This document shows, piece by piece, positions 1 through 12,800 of a DNA stretch of 64,000 nucleotides; the stretch's first letter is position 1, and each line of letters opens with the position of its first letter. The translations under genes were made by a program, and so were the position numbers. The notes below the pieces were generated by a model. It made no database searches. It was given only the letters and a program-made list of their open reading frames with translations, and was not told where the DNA came from. The DNA comes from Atopsyche davidsoni (Eukaryota > Arthropoda > Insecta > Trichoptera > Hydrobiosidae), in the NCBI GenBank assembly GCA_022113835.1, contig JAILWY010000012.1, positions 124,001-188,000 on the forward strand, read 5' to 3'.

Positions 1-16
1 GTGTAAATATATATAT

Positions 17-432
17 AGTAATACCCCGCTTTACACGACCCCGTTATGCGCGGTTTCACTATAACGCGAATTTCAAATTTCGCTTTAAAATGCCTTGCAT
101 TACGCGAATTTCTTATTTAAAAATGTGTATGAACATAATGTAGTTATTGAATTCTCTTAACAATTAAAAACAGCGTTAGATGTTATGAACGTATTTTACA
201 AGAACGTAAAAGAAACTTTCTTAAAAGACAATAGAAGTATTTTTCAGTAAAAATAACATGTAATACTTCATAAAGTGTTCTTAGAATTAAAGTGATTGAT
301 TCAAATGATTCATTTTTTTTTTATTAAGTTTTGATTATGTATGTATGTTTAATCGTAAACCCCGATATACGCGAATTTCACTTAACACAATTTTTTCCGG
401 AACATATAGCTCGCGTAAAGCGGGGTGTTACT
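17..432. mobile_element. MITE with pogo/Tigger-like TIRs
   Basis: Inverted ends are visible: the left end reads AGTAATACCCCGCTTTA and the complement of the right end reads AGTAACACCCCGCTTT. Both are followed by further GCG-rich inverted blocks such as ACGCGAATTTC. There is no coding capacity. The TA-rich flanks fit TA target duplication. The TIR style (CCCCGCTTTACG) resembles the Tigger copies elsewhere in the window but is not identical. Confidence 0.6.
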
Positions 433-493
433 GTATATATATATATGTATATATTACTGTATATATATATATATATATATGTATATATTACTG

Positions 494-524
<31 letters not shown>

Positions 525-680
525 TACTGTATATATATATATGTATATATTACTGTATATATATATATATATATGTATATATTACTGTATATATATGTAT
601 ATATTACTGTATATATATATATATATATATATATTACTGTATATATATATATATATACATACATATATATACATTAATAT
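433..680. repeat. TA-rich minisatellite
   Basis: Tandem (TA)n tracts are punctuated by recurring TGTATATATTACTGTATATA-type units about 40-60 bp apart. Open frames here (poly Tyr/Ile) are repeat artefacts. Confidence 0.9.
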
Positions 681-780
681 TTTTTTAAATCTTATATTTA
701 TTTAACACGTTGCTGTGCTGTGCTTCAATGACTTCCATTTGCAAAATATCCTTGCAAATGATAGTACTAAATATATACAC

Positions 781-890
781 GTTGTGCACTGCACTGCAGG
801 TTGCAACATGACCAACAGTGTGGCCGACGCGGCGCCATCTATAATATTTTACCATTGGCGCCGTGTCAGCCACCGGTGGCTGACACATCA
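781..890. repeat. Nested palindromes 5' of the first DHX16 exon in the window
   Basis: Positions 863-886 form a perfect 24-bp palindrome (GTGTCAGCCACC and its complement). The block GGCGCCA near 833 is mirrored by TGGCGCC at 856-862, so the segment could fold into a larger cruciform. Nothing coding was recognised in 690-1046. A 39-codon open stretch at 928-1046 shows no similarity to DHX16 and is taken as intron. Confidence 0.55.
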
Positions 891-1046
891 AAAAACACAA
901 TTAATCACCTCAAAACAATTGAAATAATTGTATTTCGACCCATTATATGAAATTAAACGTGAAAACGATTTTTGGACATTTTACGAAAATCCTGTTGGCG
1001 GTCAACGTGTTAATGAATCACCAATTATATATTTTTTTAAACGTAG

Positions 1047-4000
1047 ATTGACTGCTCGTGAGAAAAAAAACCGTGAGCACAAAAAAGAACTTTTAAGAAT
1101 AGCAAAAGAACATGAAAATGCAAGAGAACTTGAAAACGTACAAAGATATCATATGCCAAGGAACCTTAAAAAGGGTGAAAAAGGTATGTTATTGTTATAA
1201 GATATGAAATGTGTATTTTTATCTTTTTGAACTATTGGTTTTTTCAGTTGACTGCTTGTGTTTTCATTATAGGCGACTATGTCGAAGTTGACGAAAGAGA
1301 AAAACTCCCACATTCTGAACAGCGGAAATGGGAACAAGAACAGATGGCTTCAGCTGTTTACAAATTTGGAGTCAAAGAAGCCATCACTAAAGAAGATTAT
1401 GAGCTGCTTTTGGAAGATCAAATTGAATTTATTCAAGCCCTTCGTATGGAGGGTGATAAAGAAAGTAGCAAAAAAGGTGAGGTCGTATCTATTGTTGAAA
1501 AGAAGAAAATGGACATAGAAGAAACCAAAAAATCTCTTCCAATATTTCCTTTCAAAAGTGATCTCATAGCCGCAATAAAGGAACATCAAATTCTCATAGT
1601 AGAAGGAGAGACCGGTTCAGGTAAAACAACTCAAATACCTCAGTACTTGTACGAAGCTGGATTTACTGAAAATGGGAAGATCATAGGTTGTACGCAGCCC
1701 CGACGTGTAGCCGCCATGTCTGTTTCTGCCCGTGTGGCGCAAGAGATGGGAGTAAAGCTGGGCAATGAGGTCGGCTACAGTATCCGCTTCGAAGATTGCA
1801 CCTCTGAGAGAACTGTCCTCAAGTATATGACAGATGGTACCCTGCACCGTGAGTTTCTATCGGAACCGGACTTGGCATCTTACAGTGTAATGATGATCGA
1901 CGAGGCGCATGAACGAACATTACACACTGATATTTTGTTCGGTCTGGTCAAGGATATTGCTAGGTTTCGGCCTGACTTAAAGTTGCTCATTTCTAGTGCA
2001 ACCCTCGATGCTCAAAAATTTTCAGTATTTTTTGACGATGCACCGATATTCAGAATACCCGGTAGGCGATTTCCTGTGGATATTTATTACACAAAAGCAC
2101 CTGAAGCTGATTATGTAGATGCATGCGTTGTCTCTGTACTTCAGATTCACGCTACTCAACCTCTGGGAGACATTCTTGTGTTCCTAACTGGTCAGGATGA
2201 AATTGAGACTTGCAATGAAATGCTACAAGACAGAACTAAGAGGCTTGGCTCCAAAGTGAAAGAACTGATAATATTGCCCGTTTATGCTAATCTCCCCAGT
2301 GATATGCAAGCTAAGATTTTCGATCCTACTCCCCCAGGAGCCAGAAAAGTAGTCCTTGCAACAAACATTGCGGAAACTTCTCTGACAATTGATAATATAA
2401 TCTATGTTATCGATCCGGGATTTGCTAAGCAAAATAACTTTAATTCTAGAACAGGCATGGAAAGCTTAATGGTCGTCCCAGTTTCCAAGGCATCGGCCAA
2501 TCAGAGAGCCGGCAGGGCAGGGCGCGTGGCTCCTGGAAAGTGTTTCCGATTGTACACTGCATGGGCTTATAAACATGAACTGGAAGATAACACCATACCT
2601 GAAATACAAAGAATTAACTTGGGAAATGCAGTTCTCACTCTGAAGGCACTCGGAATCAACGATCTTCTCAACTTTGACTTTTTGGACCCTCCCCCTCATG
2701 AGACTCTGGTTCTCGCTCTGGAACAACTCTATGCCCTGGGAGCCCTAAATCATCATGGAGAACTCACTAAAGCTGGAAGACGTATGGCTGAGTTTCCAAC
2801 GAATCCTATGATGGCAAAAATGCTCTTAGCTAGTGAAAAGTGAGTATAAGGTAAATATTGAAAACAAATATTGAAATTCAACATGTTTTCTAAAAATCTT
2901 ACCATTCATATTTTAGGTACAAATGTTCGGAAGAGGTAGTGACCATTGCAGCTATGCTCTCCGTGAATGGAGCCATATTCTACCGTCCCAAGGATAAAAT
3001 AATACATGCCGATACTGCAAGGAAAAACTTTAATCACCCTGGCGGGGATCACCTCAGCCTAATGAATGTTTATAACCAGTGGGTAGAGTCTGAGTTCTCT
3101 GTGCAGTGGTGCTACGAGAACTACATCCAGTACCGGTCCATGAAGAGGGCCCGAGACGTGCGTGAGCAACTCCTTGGTCTCATGCTGAGAGTTGAGATCG
3201 ACATAGTATCTAGTCTGTTGGACGATGCCAACATTAGGAAGGCTGTCACTGCAGGCTACTTCTACCACATTGCTCGACTCTCTAAAGGGGGCAATTATAA
3301 AACAGCCAAACACAATCAGGTCAATACTAAAAAACAACAGTTTTGTTAACACGTGAAAGGGGCCGTGTTGTGTCGTCAACATATGGCCAAAGCAGGAATT
3401 AGTTAAACTAAATTCAAAATTTTTTTTTTTAGTGTAACTTTTTTTTGATCTTTTAACCCTTTGCGCTCGAGGCCGTTTCCGCGCGGACTAATCAGCAACT
3501 CGAAGCGTTTCGTAGCACTTTTGGTGAATTTTTCACCTTAAACTTAAAATGATCACTCACACAAATTAACACATAAAACTTTTTTATTTTAATATTTAAT
3601 GTATATTTACATCTTTACGAAGATAATTTTGTAAACATAAGTCTTTGTAATTTTGCTTTGTACGATATTTCATGTAACAATTGCCGAGATGCATGCCCGG
3701 CTTTTCGGGACAAGTATCACAATAGTATGTCGTTTGATGTCTTTTGCCGGGTTTATTTTTTTGATAGCAGACTTTGCAATCCTTCCTAACTCCTGTTAGA
3801 ATGTTATGCAGCTTTCCACTTAGGCGGATATTTTCGGAATCGCAGGTTGAAGTGAAGCTCTAGCACGTGTCTGACGAAAATCAATTGCCGAACTAAGGAT
3901 TTCATAAACCGCAAGTGATTAAGCGGCTGTTCTCCTCAGCTGTTTAGTGAGATACACATTATCATAATGTTATTATATATTATAAACCAATCAAAATAAT

Positions 4001-7000
4001 GGTACGATAAGTGAATGAAGAGGTTATTGATATTGTGAGAGAGAAAAAAGTCTATCCTTCAGTGCAATATAAGTTTAAGCAAATAAGGACCTACAAATGA
4101 ATTATTACGATAAAAAGTACAAGCAAAAAGTATATGGGTTGATTAGGTACACATCTAGTCATTTTGCCATGGCTGTCAAGGTCGAACTGAGACCAAAAAT
4201 GCAGTTCGCTTTATGGTGCCGCACTAATCCTAGATAATAAATTCTAGCATAGTTTGAAAAGGAGATAACATGATATTTGTAAAATTATATAGGCAGTGCT
4301 TAGTAACGAACTTTAAAGAACAAGATCACAAACATAAACAAGAAATCACCAGATAAGAAACCATAAATAGTTATCACCGCACATCGAATTTCCGCACCAA
4401 ACATTGTGGTGCGGAATCCGCACCACTCGAGTTGCGGCATTACATCGTGTGGTGCGGAATCCGCACCTCTCGAGTGCAAAGGGTTAACATTAAAATTAAT
4501 ACACCCATACCTCGCTATACGGCCGCTCGTTATACGGCCTTTCGCTATAACGGCCCTTTTCAATTATGGCACGTTTTCGATATACGGCCTAAAATGTTTC
4601 GCTATAACGACCAAAAAATTTTTTTTTCAATGTTATTTTGTTTACGAGCGTTATTCAGTGTGTGCTCATAGAGCGGCCGGTTTAGACTTGTCTGTGAGTT
4701 TTTTATGTACATATTTATTACTGATTGTTACACATTAACTGGAAAAATTGGAAATAATTAAGGACATTTTTGGTACGTAAGTACATATGTATGTATGTAC
4801 AAATTAATTTTTTTTAATGTGTATTTTTTTATTAAACTTATTTTAACTATTGATTATATGAATTGAGGACAATAACAAACGGAGAATGCCAATGAGTCAA
4901 ATGATTATCCAGGAAAAAGCTTTAAGTATTTTCGAAAATTTGAAGAATGGAGATACTAATGAATCTCCTGAAGATGTCACATTCCAAGCAAGCCGAGGAT
5001 GGTTTGAAAAATTTAAAAATAGATTTAATTTGCATAATTGAAAATGAAAAGTAAAGCAGCTAGCGATGATGATACCGCACGCAAAATTTTAAAGGGAATT
5101 ATTGAAAGAGGTGGTTATAAACCTGCACAAGTGTTTAACGTAGACGAAACAGGACTTTATTGGAAGCGAATGCCTGATCGCACGTACATTTCAAAAACCG
5201 AAAAATCTGCGCCTGGTTATAAGGTGTCTAAAGAACGATTAACTTTGCTACTTGGTGCAAATGCCGCGAGTGATTTTAAGCTAAAACCACTTTTAATATA
5301 TTTGTCCGAAAATCCAAGGCCTCTTAAAGGACTAAATAAAAATCAATTACCCGTCATATGAAATCCAACAAGATAGCTTGGATGACTTAAGCTACTTTTG
5401 AGGATTGGTTCAAAAATCACTTTTGTACAGAAGTGAAAAAATATTTGCGAGACAATAACCTAACCAACAAGGCTTTGCTAATTTTGGATAATGCACCAGG
5501 GCATCTTACTAATTTATCCGAAGATGTCATGATTGAGTACCCTCCGAAAAATACAACAGCTCTGATCCAACCAATGGATCAGGGTGCAATAGCCACTTTT
5601 AAGGCATATTACCTACGCCGAAACTTCCGACAACTTATAAGGGAAATCGATGGTAAAGCTTCATTTAAAACATTTTGGAAAAACTATAACATCAAGGATG
5701 CTGTTCACAGCATCAGTAAATCACGGAAGGAATTAAAATTAACAACAATGAACCATGTTTGGAAAAAAAATGGCCAGAATGTGTAAAAAGTGTTACATAT
5801 TTAACAAATTTGGAACCGATCCCATTGAATTTGTATGAATTTGTATTAGAATAATTGTTTCCTTATACGGCTTTTCGGTTAGCGGCCAAGTTTCGTGGAA
5901 CGTATCTTGGGCGTAAAGCGAGGTATAGGTGTATTCAATGATTATTGCTTTATAAAAATACTAATTGAAAAAATGATTATTTTAAATTTTAATGTTTATT
6001 TACTAATATTTTTAGTGAAATAAATAGCAATTATTGGCCACCAATTATATTAAAAAGTATGATATCGTTAAAATCATTTTCATCTGTGAAGCAGTACACC
6101 ACAAAATTTGAGAGATGAATACATTTAACATTTTCTCAGTGGATTTTTACTTCCTGTAAAGAAAGAAACTATCTAAAAAAATTTAAATTGTAAACTATTC
6201 AAAAAAAAATTCTGTCTCTTAAATAAAAACCACAGTACAGAATTTTAATTTTTATTAAAACAAGTTTGAATATCAGCAACTGCTGAAATAAACTAATAAA
6301 TCATTTTTAATTATTATTTTTGATCAGTGTTTGTACGTCACTCCTTTGCCTCTAGTCAACAAAAAACATAATTTTATGTGATTTGAAAATTTGGAAAACA
6401 TGTAAAAATACTTGTTTCGGATACACTGTGTTATTAAACTCAAACACATATTTATTACTTAAATTCCATTCAAATAATCAATATTTTTGACAGGGAGTAC
6501 TTGGTGGAATTCCATTTTAAATAAAATACTTGAATGATTAATATATATCAAACTCAGTTTGATAATGCCGAAAGGTTGGCGAAACTGGTCACCAATAAAA
6601 ATTAGCTTGTTGAAAAATCACTCGAGTAAAAAATTCGTTATTTTCGAAAGTTGATTATAAAAAATCAGCAAACTTCAAAAGTGCAAACAAAACTTGTGTA
6701 TATATATATATTGTATATATATATATATATTGTATGTATATGTATGTACAGTAAAACCTCAATATAACGGACTATGTTCAACGGACTTCGGATATAACTG
6801 ACAAAAAAACCGGTCAAATGTAAAAAAATAAAACCTTAAATGTAAATTTTTTTAAATAATTCGTAATTTTCTAGAGTTGATTATAAAAAAACACCAACTT
6901 TCCAAAGTGCAAACAAAACTTGATTCCTTTTTAGTTGGATTACCTAAAGCAAGCACGTCGATATCAAACAGCAACGTCACTTCAAGACGAGTGTCCGAAG

Positions 7001-8207
7001 ACAATTAACCCTTTGCACTCGAGAAGTGCGTCTCGGTCACCACTTTGTTTGGTGCGGAAATTCGATGTGCGGTGATATCTTGTTTATGTTTATCTGATCT
7101 TGTTCTTTAAAGTTTGTTCTTAAACACTGCCTATATTATTTTACAAAAATGATGTTATCTCCATTTCAAACTAGGTAAGAATTTCTTATCTAAGATAAGT
7201 GCGGCACCATTAAGGACTGCACAATGGACTGCGGTCTCTGTTCGACCTTGACAGCTGTGACAAAAGGACTAGATGTGTACCTAATCAACCCATATATCTT
7301 GCTTGTACTTCTTATCGTAATCATTCATTTGAAGGTCCTTATTTGTTTAAACTTATATTGCACTGAGGAATAGACTTTTTTCTCCCCCACAATATTAATA
7401 AGCTTTCCATTCACTTATCGCACCATTATTTTGTTTGCTTTATAATATCTAATATCATTAAGATAATATGTATAATAAACCCGGCAAAAGACATCAAACG
7501 ACATACTATGTGATACTTGTCCCGAAAAGCAGGGCATGCATCTCGGCAATTGTTACATGAAATATCATACAAAGTAAAATTACAAAGACTTATGTTTACG
7601 AAATTATCTTCGTAAAGATTTTAATATACATTAAATATTAAAATAAAAAAGTTTTATGTGTTAATTTGTGTGTGTGATCATTTTATGTTAGAGGTAAGAA
7701 ATTCACCAAAAGCGCTACGAAACGCTTCGAGTTGCTGATTAGCCCGCGCGGAAACGGTTTCGAGTGCAAAGCAAAGGGTTAAATAGAATTTTATGTTTTT
7801 TATTTATTATATATGTGTATTTTCTTTATTATATATGTGTATTTTCAAAAAATAGTTTTTTGATTTATTTTAAACCTATTTTTATATAACGGACACCCCT
7901 CCCCCCAATTGATCCGTTATATCAAGGTTTTACTGTACATGGTTTTTATTAATTCTAATGGCCTTGCATTCTATTTCAGACAGTGCTGATACATCCTAAC
8001 AGTTCTCTTTTTGAAGAACTTCCGAGATGGGTACTCTACCATGAGTTGGTGTTCACAACTAAAGAGTTTATGAGACAAGTTACTGAAATAGAAAGCAAAT
8101 GGTTATTGGATGTCGCTCCTCATTATTATAAATCTAAAGAGCTCGAGGACTCGACTAACAAAAAAATGCCCAAAGTGATTGGTAGAGCAAAATTGACAGA
8201 AAGCTGA
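1047..8207 (+). CDS. DHX16: DEAH-box splicing helicase DHX16/Prp2, 3' part of gene
   Basis: Exons: 1047-1183, 1273-2839, 2917-3319 and 7980-8207. They join in frame to 777 codons plus stop; upstream exons lie outside the window or were not found. Family knowledge: DHX16/Prp2 is the spliceosomal ATPase that activates the B complex before the first transesterification step. Seen: family-like linker text [14 protein letters not shown] across the first junction, Walker [11 protein letters not shown] (near 1606), [14 protein letters not shown] (near 1900), SAT (near 1997), [15 protein letters not shown] (near 2500), then the HA2 and OB-fold region ending RAKLTES. The first exon start is chosen at the acceptor ...ACGTAG because similarity begins right after it (LTAREKK). 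A poly(A) signal AATAAA lies at 8245-8250. The last intron is 4.66 kb and holds four or five transposons, against about 80-90 bp for the other two introns. The reading frame is intact throughout. Confidence 0.93.
3453..4487 (-). mobile_element. Internally deleted piggyBac-like element (CTTTGC family)
   Basis: TTAA flanks both ends. Ends: TTAACCCTTTGCGCTCGAGG and complement TTAACCCTTTGCACTCGAGA, with subterminal GGTGCGGA repeats. On the minus strand a C-terminal transposase remnant keeps a Cys-rich domain with [19 protein letters not shown] and a final C/H group. The catalytic core is absent. It lies in the last DHX16 intron, 12 bp from the next element. Confidence 0.85.
4500..5933 (+). mobile_element. 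Tigger (pogo-like) transposon, copy 1
   Basis: TIRs are ACACCCATACCTCGCTATAC and its near complement at 5915-5933, with TA at the borders. Sense-strand transposase fragments at 5038-5361 and 5433-5786 carry the DDE features [29 protein letters not shown] and IQPMDQG. A stop after FNLHN near 5039 and further stops near 5360-5400 break the frame, so it is non-autonomous. At about 1.4 kb it is shorter than full Tiggers, and the N-terminal DNA-binding region is mostly missing. Confidence 0.88.
5934..6475. other. DHX16 intron filler
   Basis: AT-rich sequence with homopolymer runs and no coding or TIR signal that I can recognise. Confidence 0.4.
6476..6626. repeat. Foldback family copy 1 (shortened)
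   Basis: Left arm (AATATTTTTGACAGGGAGTA...) and right-arm core (TGATAATGCC, GAAAGGTTGGCGAAACTGGTC) are fused with the central part deleted. It lies in the last DHX16 intron. Other copies lie at 15341, 19596, 25448, 26817, 28978, 40078, 44318, 47404 and, more divergent, 51612. Confidence 0.75.
6747..7937. mobile_element. Non-autonomous pogo/Tigger-type element hosting a piggyBac insertion
   Basis: Ends are TACAGTAAAACCTCAATATA and TATATCAAGGTTTTACTGTA, imperfect inverted repeats with TA borders. Subterminal AACGGA repeats are present. Apart from the nested element at 7005-7782 only about 410 bp belongs to this element, and none of it codes. Its right end is about 42 bp from the acceptor of the final DHX16 exon. 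Confidence 0.8.
7005..7782 (+). mobile_element. piggyBac-like element (CTTTGC family), nested
   Basis: TTAA flanks both sides. Ends are TTAACCCTTTGCACTCGAGA and GCAAAGGGTTAA. It is the same family as 3453-4487 and 38297-39323, in the same orientation as the latter. The C-terminal domain is cut by a deletion between AGATAATATG and AATAAACCCGGC, leaving only the [17 protein letters not shown] portion. It sits inside the older element 6747-7937. Confidence 0.85.
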
Positions 8208-8325
8208 TCTTATAAATGTATTTTTTAAAAGTTGTGAATTTTTTAATAAAATACTCAAAAATATCATTTTCATTATTTAAACCATTTATTTACCTGAAAT
8301 TTTCAATGCAAAAATAAGGTATGCC

Positions 8326-9351
8326 TTAACCCTTTCCCATATTATGGGAAAATCACCACAGACAGACTGACCAGACCTCACTTTTACAAGTAGAATTGTG
8401 CTGCACCTAAACAATAATTTACAAGATTCGATTCCTGAAGCCAAAAGATACCATATTTTTACAGATAGGTTTTATACAAATATAATTCTTGCCACAGAGC
8501 TCTTCAAAGGTAGTTGTTACTTAACTGGTACAGTCATGACAAATAGAAAAGGATTGCCAAATAATATAAAAGCACCTAAACTATCTGTTGGGAAAAAAAA
8601 TTGCGTTAAGAAAACAAAACACTTTGGCGTTACAAAAGGGTTGTAATAATGCTATCTACTAAGTATACCGGTTCTTCATCATCACGACTCCCAGGGTGGA
8701 TGTCGCAGACCAATACGCAACATCTTATCATTTTATGCGAAAAACATTAAAATAGTGGAGAAAACTGTTTTTCTGGGGTCTAAAAACCTCCATAGTAAAT
8801 GCATATATATTGTATGAAGAATCCAAATCCCATTAGCCATAAAGCATTTAGAGAAAAGTTGTTACTGGAGCTCATAGGAGACTTTCGTGCTCCGATATGA
8901 AAATCAGGCCGAGTATCCACAGGTGACACTGTGCAGCGCTTAGATGGGAAAAGTCATTTTATATTTTCTAATTCTCAGAAAAACAAAAAGATTGCATGGT
9001 GTGTTCCAATAGGAATGTTCCTGGAGGAATAAGAGAAACCACATTCTATTGCGAGACCTGTGAAAGGAAGCCGGGCCTCCATCCAGGAGAATGTTTTAAA
9101 AAATACCACACCAAAATAAATTTTAAACTTTAAATTGTATGCAAAAAAAATTATTGATAGACTCTTATCTCTTTTGTTTTTATTACCTTACAACTAAACA
9201 ATCATAAAAAGATGTTATTAATTTGTTTTATGATTATAAGCTATTGTGTAATTCTATCGTGTAAGCTATCATATAATTTACTGACAAAAATCTCATTATT
9301 AACTCAGAGTTGCTAAACGGAAAAAAAAAATTAAATAGTGCAAAGGGTTAA
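8326..9351 (+). mobile_element. piggyBac-like element, internally deleted, distinct subfamily
   Basis: TTAA flanks both sides, with ends TTAACCCTTTCCCATAT and GTGCAAAGGGTTAA. Sense fragments are 8398-8646 (YHIFTDRFYTNIILATEL, GTVMTNRKGLP, piggyBac catalytic-domain text) and about 8985-9130 (DCMVCSNRN, FYCETCERKPGLHPGEC, YHTKINF, an intact Cys-rich domain). The middle is deleted or frameshifted. It lies 118 bp 3' of the DHX16 stop. Confidence 0.82.
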
Positions 9352-9806
9352 GAAATATCAGCACAGCAATTGATCAGTTGTATGGCCACTACATCGGCAG
9401 ATTATCAATTTCGCCAATGTAGCAGAAAGATATAGGAATAATTTGCATCAGAGTACACAAATATTATTTAAGAATAAAACATCAAAACTTTGATAGATTT
9501 TGTCAAAGTTACCATGTGAGAAGTAATATAATTTTGTTTATTTGATTTTAATAAAATTCGAAAAAGTAGTTGAAAAAGAAGGACTGTTCTAATTTGTGCA
9601 TATAATAATTGTTGCCGTGGCAATTATTTGTCATTTTGTTTGTTAGCTGCAGCAGGAGATGTTTTACTATTTCTATTGTTATTTTTTTTAATGTTTGATC
9701 AATATTCAAACATTTAAGTGATTGTTTCAAAAATAAACATGTAAGTTTTACTTCATCCTTCCCAAATGATTACTCAATATATTATTATTAAGATTGATAT
9801 TTTAGA
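9352..9806. other. Intergenic, DHX16 to tektin
   Basis: AT-rich spacer that must include the tektin promoter and 5' UTR. No motif could be assigned. Confidence 0.4.
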
Positions 9807-12800
9807 ATGGCATCTGCCAGACACAAAGGCGATGCTTACATCCCTGGAGACATAAGGCCCATAGCTGTGCGACCCATGCTGTCTCAAAATGCTTCTCCCT
9901 GCTATTTTCCCCATCAAGATGACTCCATTCCTGGGAAAGACTTAGGGATGGAAACAATTGGTATATTTATTTTAAGTAACGCATTTTACTTCTTTCATTC
10001 AATATCGACCCCCAGGGGAGTCAATATTGACCACTGACCAAAATTAACCAAAAAAAAATTGACCAAAATTAAATTGGGGGTGCATGAACTGTAAATGGGG
10101 GTCTACGAGAGTGGATCCCATTTAACCAGGTCATCACTAAAATTTAGACATTCCATAAATATCATAATGCACCTAATACAGATTGTACCTATTTACTTAC
10201 ATAATAATGCTATTTATCCTGCATTATGGACTGTTGCAAGAAGTTTTTTGATAGTTTTTCCATCTTCATACCTCGTGAAAAGGGGTTTCAGTGCGGTTGC
10301 CAATCTTCTTCCAAAAAAAAAAATAGATTGGAAATCACTGGGTGAGAAGATTTAACTGGATGAGAGCACAATTTTGACTGTTGGTCAAACTTAAAGGTCC
10401 TTGGGCTACTGGCCAGGTGGATTGGACTCCCCTGGCAGGAATGACAGGCACCCGGCCTGTAGTAGACAAGTACTCCATCACAAGATATTCCACTGGAGAA
10501 TGGCGACAACATAATGCACAAATACTCACAGGAGACCCCATAAGAAACGCCGAAAGGTATTATTTTCACATTCAAAATATTTATCAAAAAAATTCACATA
10601 TTTTTTACAATAAATAAATATGCAGAATACAGAAAGACTAGAATGGTACTAACTCATTAAACAGGTTAGAAACAGCATCAAGAAACTGTCTAGCTCAAGC
10701 ATTTGCAACATCAGAAAAAGAATTCAATGATAATACAGAACGACTGAGAGAACGTTCCCAAGACATCTACAGGTGGAAGTCCGAATGCGAGTTTGCTATC
10801 AAATCTATCTCTGAGGAAATACTGTCTCTTGAGGAACAACAACATAGAATCAAGTGTGCTGCATCAGTTCTCATGTTTCCAGAATCTATTGGTATAAATA
10901 GTTAGTTAAAAACCACAGGACTATATCTTCCGATTCGCTACTACACATATAAAAAATATTTGCATATTTTTAGCAAGAGAGTGTCTAGATTTGAGATCAA
11001 ACCGACTTGAACCAGATCTGGTCCGGGACTCTGCTGAAGAGGAACTAATCAAAGAGAGATCACTTATTCGAGAAATACATCTCTTGTTTGATCAAGCTCT
11101 GAATGAAATTAATGTGCAACAGATTAACAACAAGGCAGCTAAAGCTCGAGCAGAATTTGATTGGAGTGACAAAACCATTTCCTACGAAACAGATTCTATC
11201 AACGCCGGGCTAAGTAGTAAATCTGGCACTGTTCTATTCAAGCCTGCTTCAGTTAGGATAATTGATAAGTAATTTTTTTTTTTTTTCTAATTTCTTAAAA
11301 AATTACTCGAAGAAAAATCCCAAAAAAACTAACTTCCTACCCTTGTGTTAATGTATAATAAATACTCTCAGCTGTTTTATTGACTGACTCTTTTCTTTGT
11401 ATGTAGGAAACTACAAACTCTATTCAATTCAAGCTTTCTGTTTTTGTCTTTCTATGATTTGCTCTTAAGTCAGAGGCAGGCAGAAACAAAGTATTGGAAG
11501 TTATAAAAACACATTATTTAATGTTAATTCTTTCAACAAGACCCCTTTCTGTTCTGTTGCTCAGCATGGCTCAGCCTCAACTAACACGAGTCTGTACACT
11601 TATCTACTTTGGTGATGCAGTGGCAATAATCATACGCATGGTTGACAGTATCAATTTTTTCATTAGAATCTATCAATTTATATTTTGATTTTTTAACAAA
11701 ACAAAAAATCGTTGAATTGAATAGAGTTTGTATGTAGGAAACGACAAACTCTATTCAATTCAAGCTTTCTGTTTTTGTCTTTCTATGATTTGCTCTTAAG
11801 TCAGAGGCAGGCAGAAACAAAGTATTGGAAGTTATAAAAACACATTATTTAATGTTAATTCTTTCAACAAGACCCCTTTCTGTTCTGTTGCTCAGCATGG
11901 CTCAGCCTCAACTAACACGAGTCTGTACACTTATCTACTTTGGTGATGCAGTGGCAATAATCATACGCATGGTTGACAGTATCAATTTTTTCATTAGAAT
12001 CTATCAATTTATATTTTGATTTTTTAACAAAACAAAAAATCGTTGCTTTTTAAAAGATATTTAATACCTAATTAGATTATTTTTAAAAACGAATGCATAC
12101 ATAACATTTCTTACAGTTATTTAAATATCAGTCTTGTTTTTTTTCATCATCAGACAATCGACTGTTGGATACTGGGAACATTTCTCCAGAGAGAACACAG
12201 AGCAAGTAGAATTGGAGAGACAACATTCCATAAATTTGCGAGGTTCTATTGACACTCTACTTACCAATACAGCAAGGGACCTTAGGACTCAAGCGGACAG
12301 AGTCGATCAAACTCTGTCAGAGAAAGCTTCCTGTACCGATGAACTGAGAATCCGGTTAGAGGAGGAGCTGCGAACTGTATGGCTGAATCAACAGATTCTA
12401 TTTTAAAAGGCAAATCGAATTTAGAAGTAACAAATATTTTTCCAATTTTAGACACTTCAAAAATTAACAGCCATTGAAACCCTATGTGATGAGCTGAAGA
12501 AAGCTATCAGACAAATGGATTTGGCTATGAAGGTAGCCCAAACTAGACTTGACAATAGAAGCATTGCAGGACGACCCAATGTCGAGCAAAGCAGGGATGC
12601 TCCCCAACACGGGTCTGTATAATCAGACATCACTCATATCATAACATAAAAATACTACTTATAATTTAATAAACTTTTTGCCATATTTAGTTTACTGGAA
12701 GAAGTAAAAGCGATTGCAGACTGTGTTACTTCTCTAAAAGATAAATTGAGAAATGCAGACACAACTAGAAGGGAACTACTCAAAAGCCGCGGAGACTTGG

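Noticed and set aside
331..705. Overlapping 87-124 codon frames rich in Tyr/Ile
   Set aside because: They translate the TA/TG minisatellite in several frames and have no domain or codon signal.
928..1046. In-frame extension of the first DHX16 exon
   Set aside because: It is open by chance; the text does not resemble the helicase, and a good acceptor sits exactly where similarity begins.
11494..12019. Two identical 64-codon frames as a duplicated small gene
   Set aside because: They are part of the duplicated TIR element in a tektin intron, and identity reflects recent DNA duplication.
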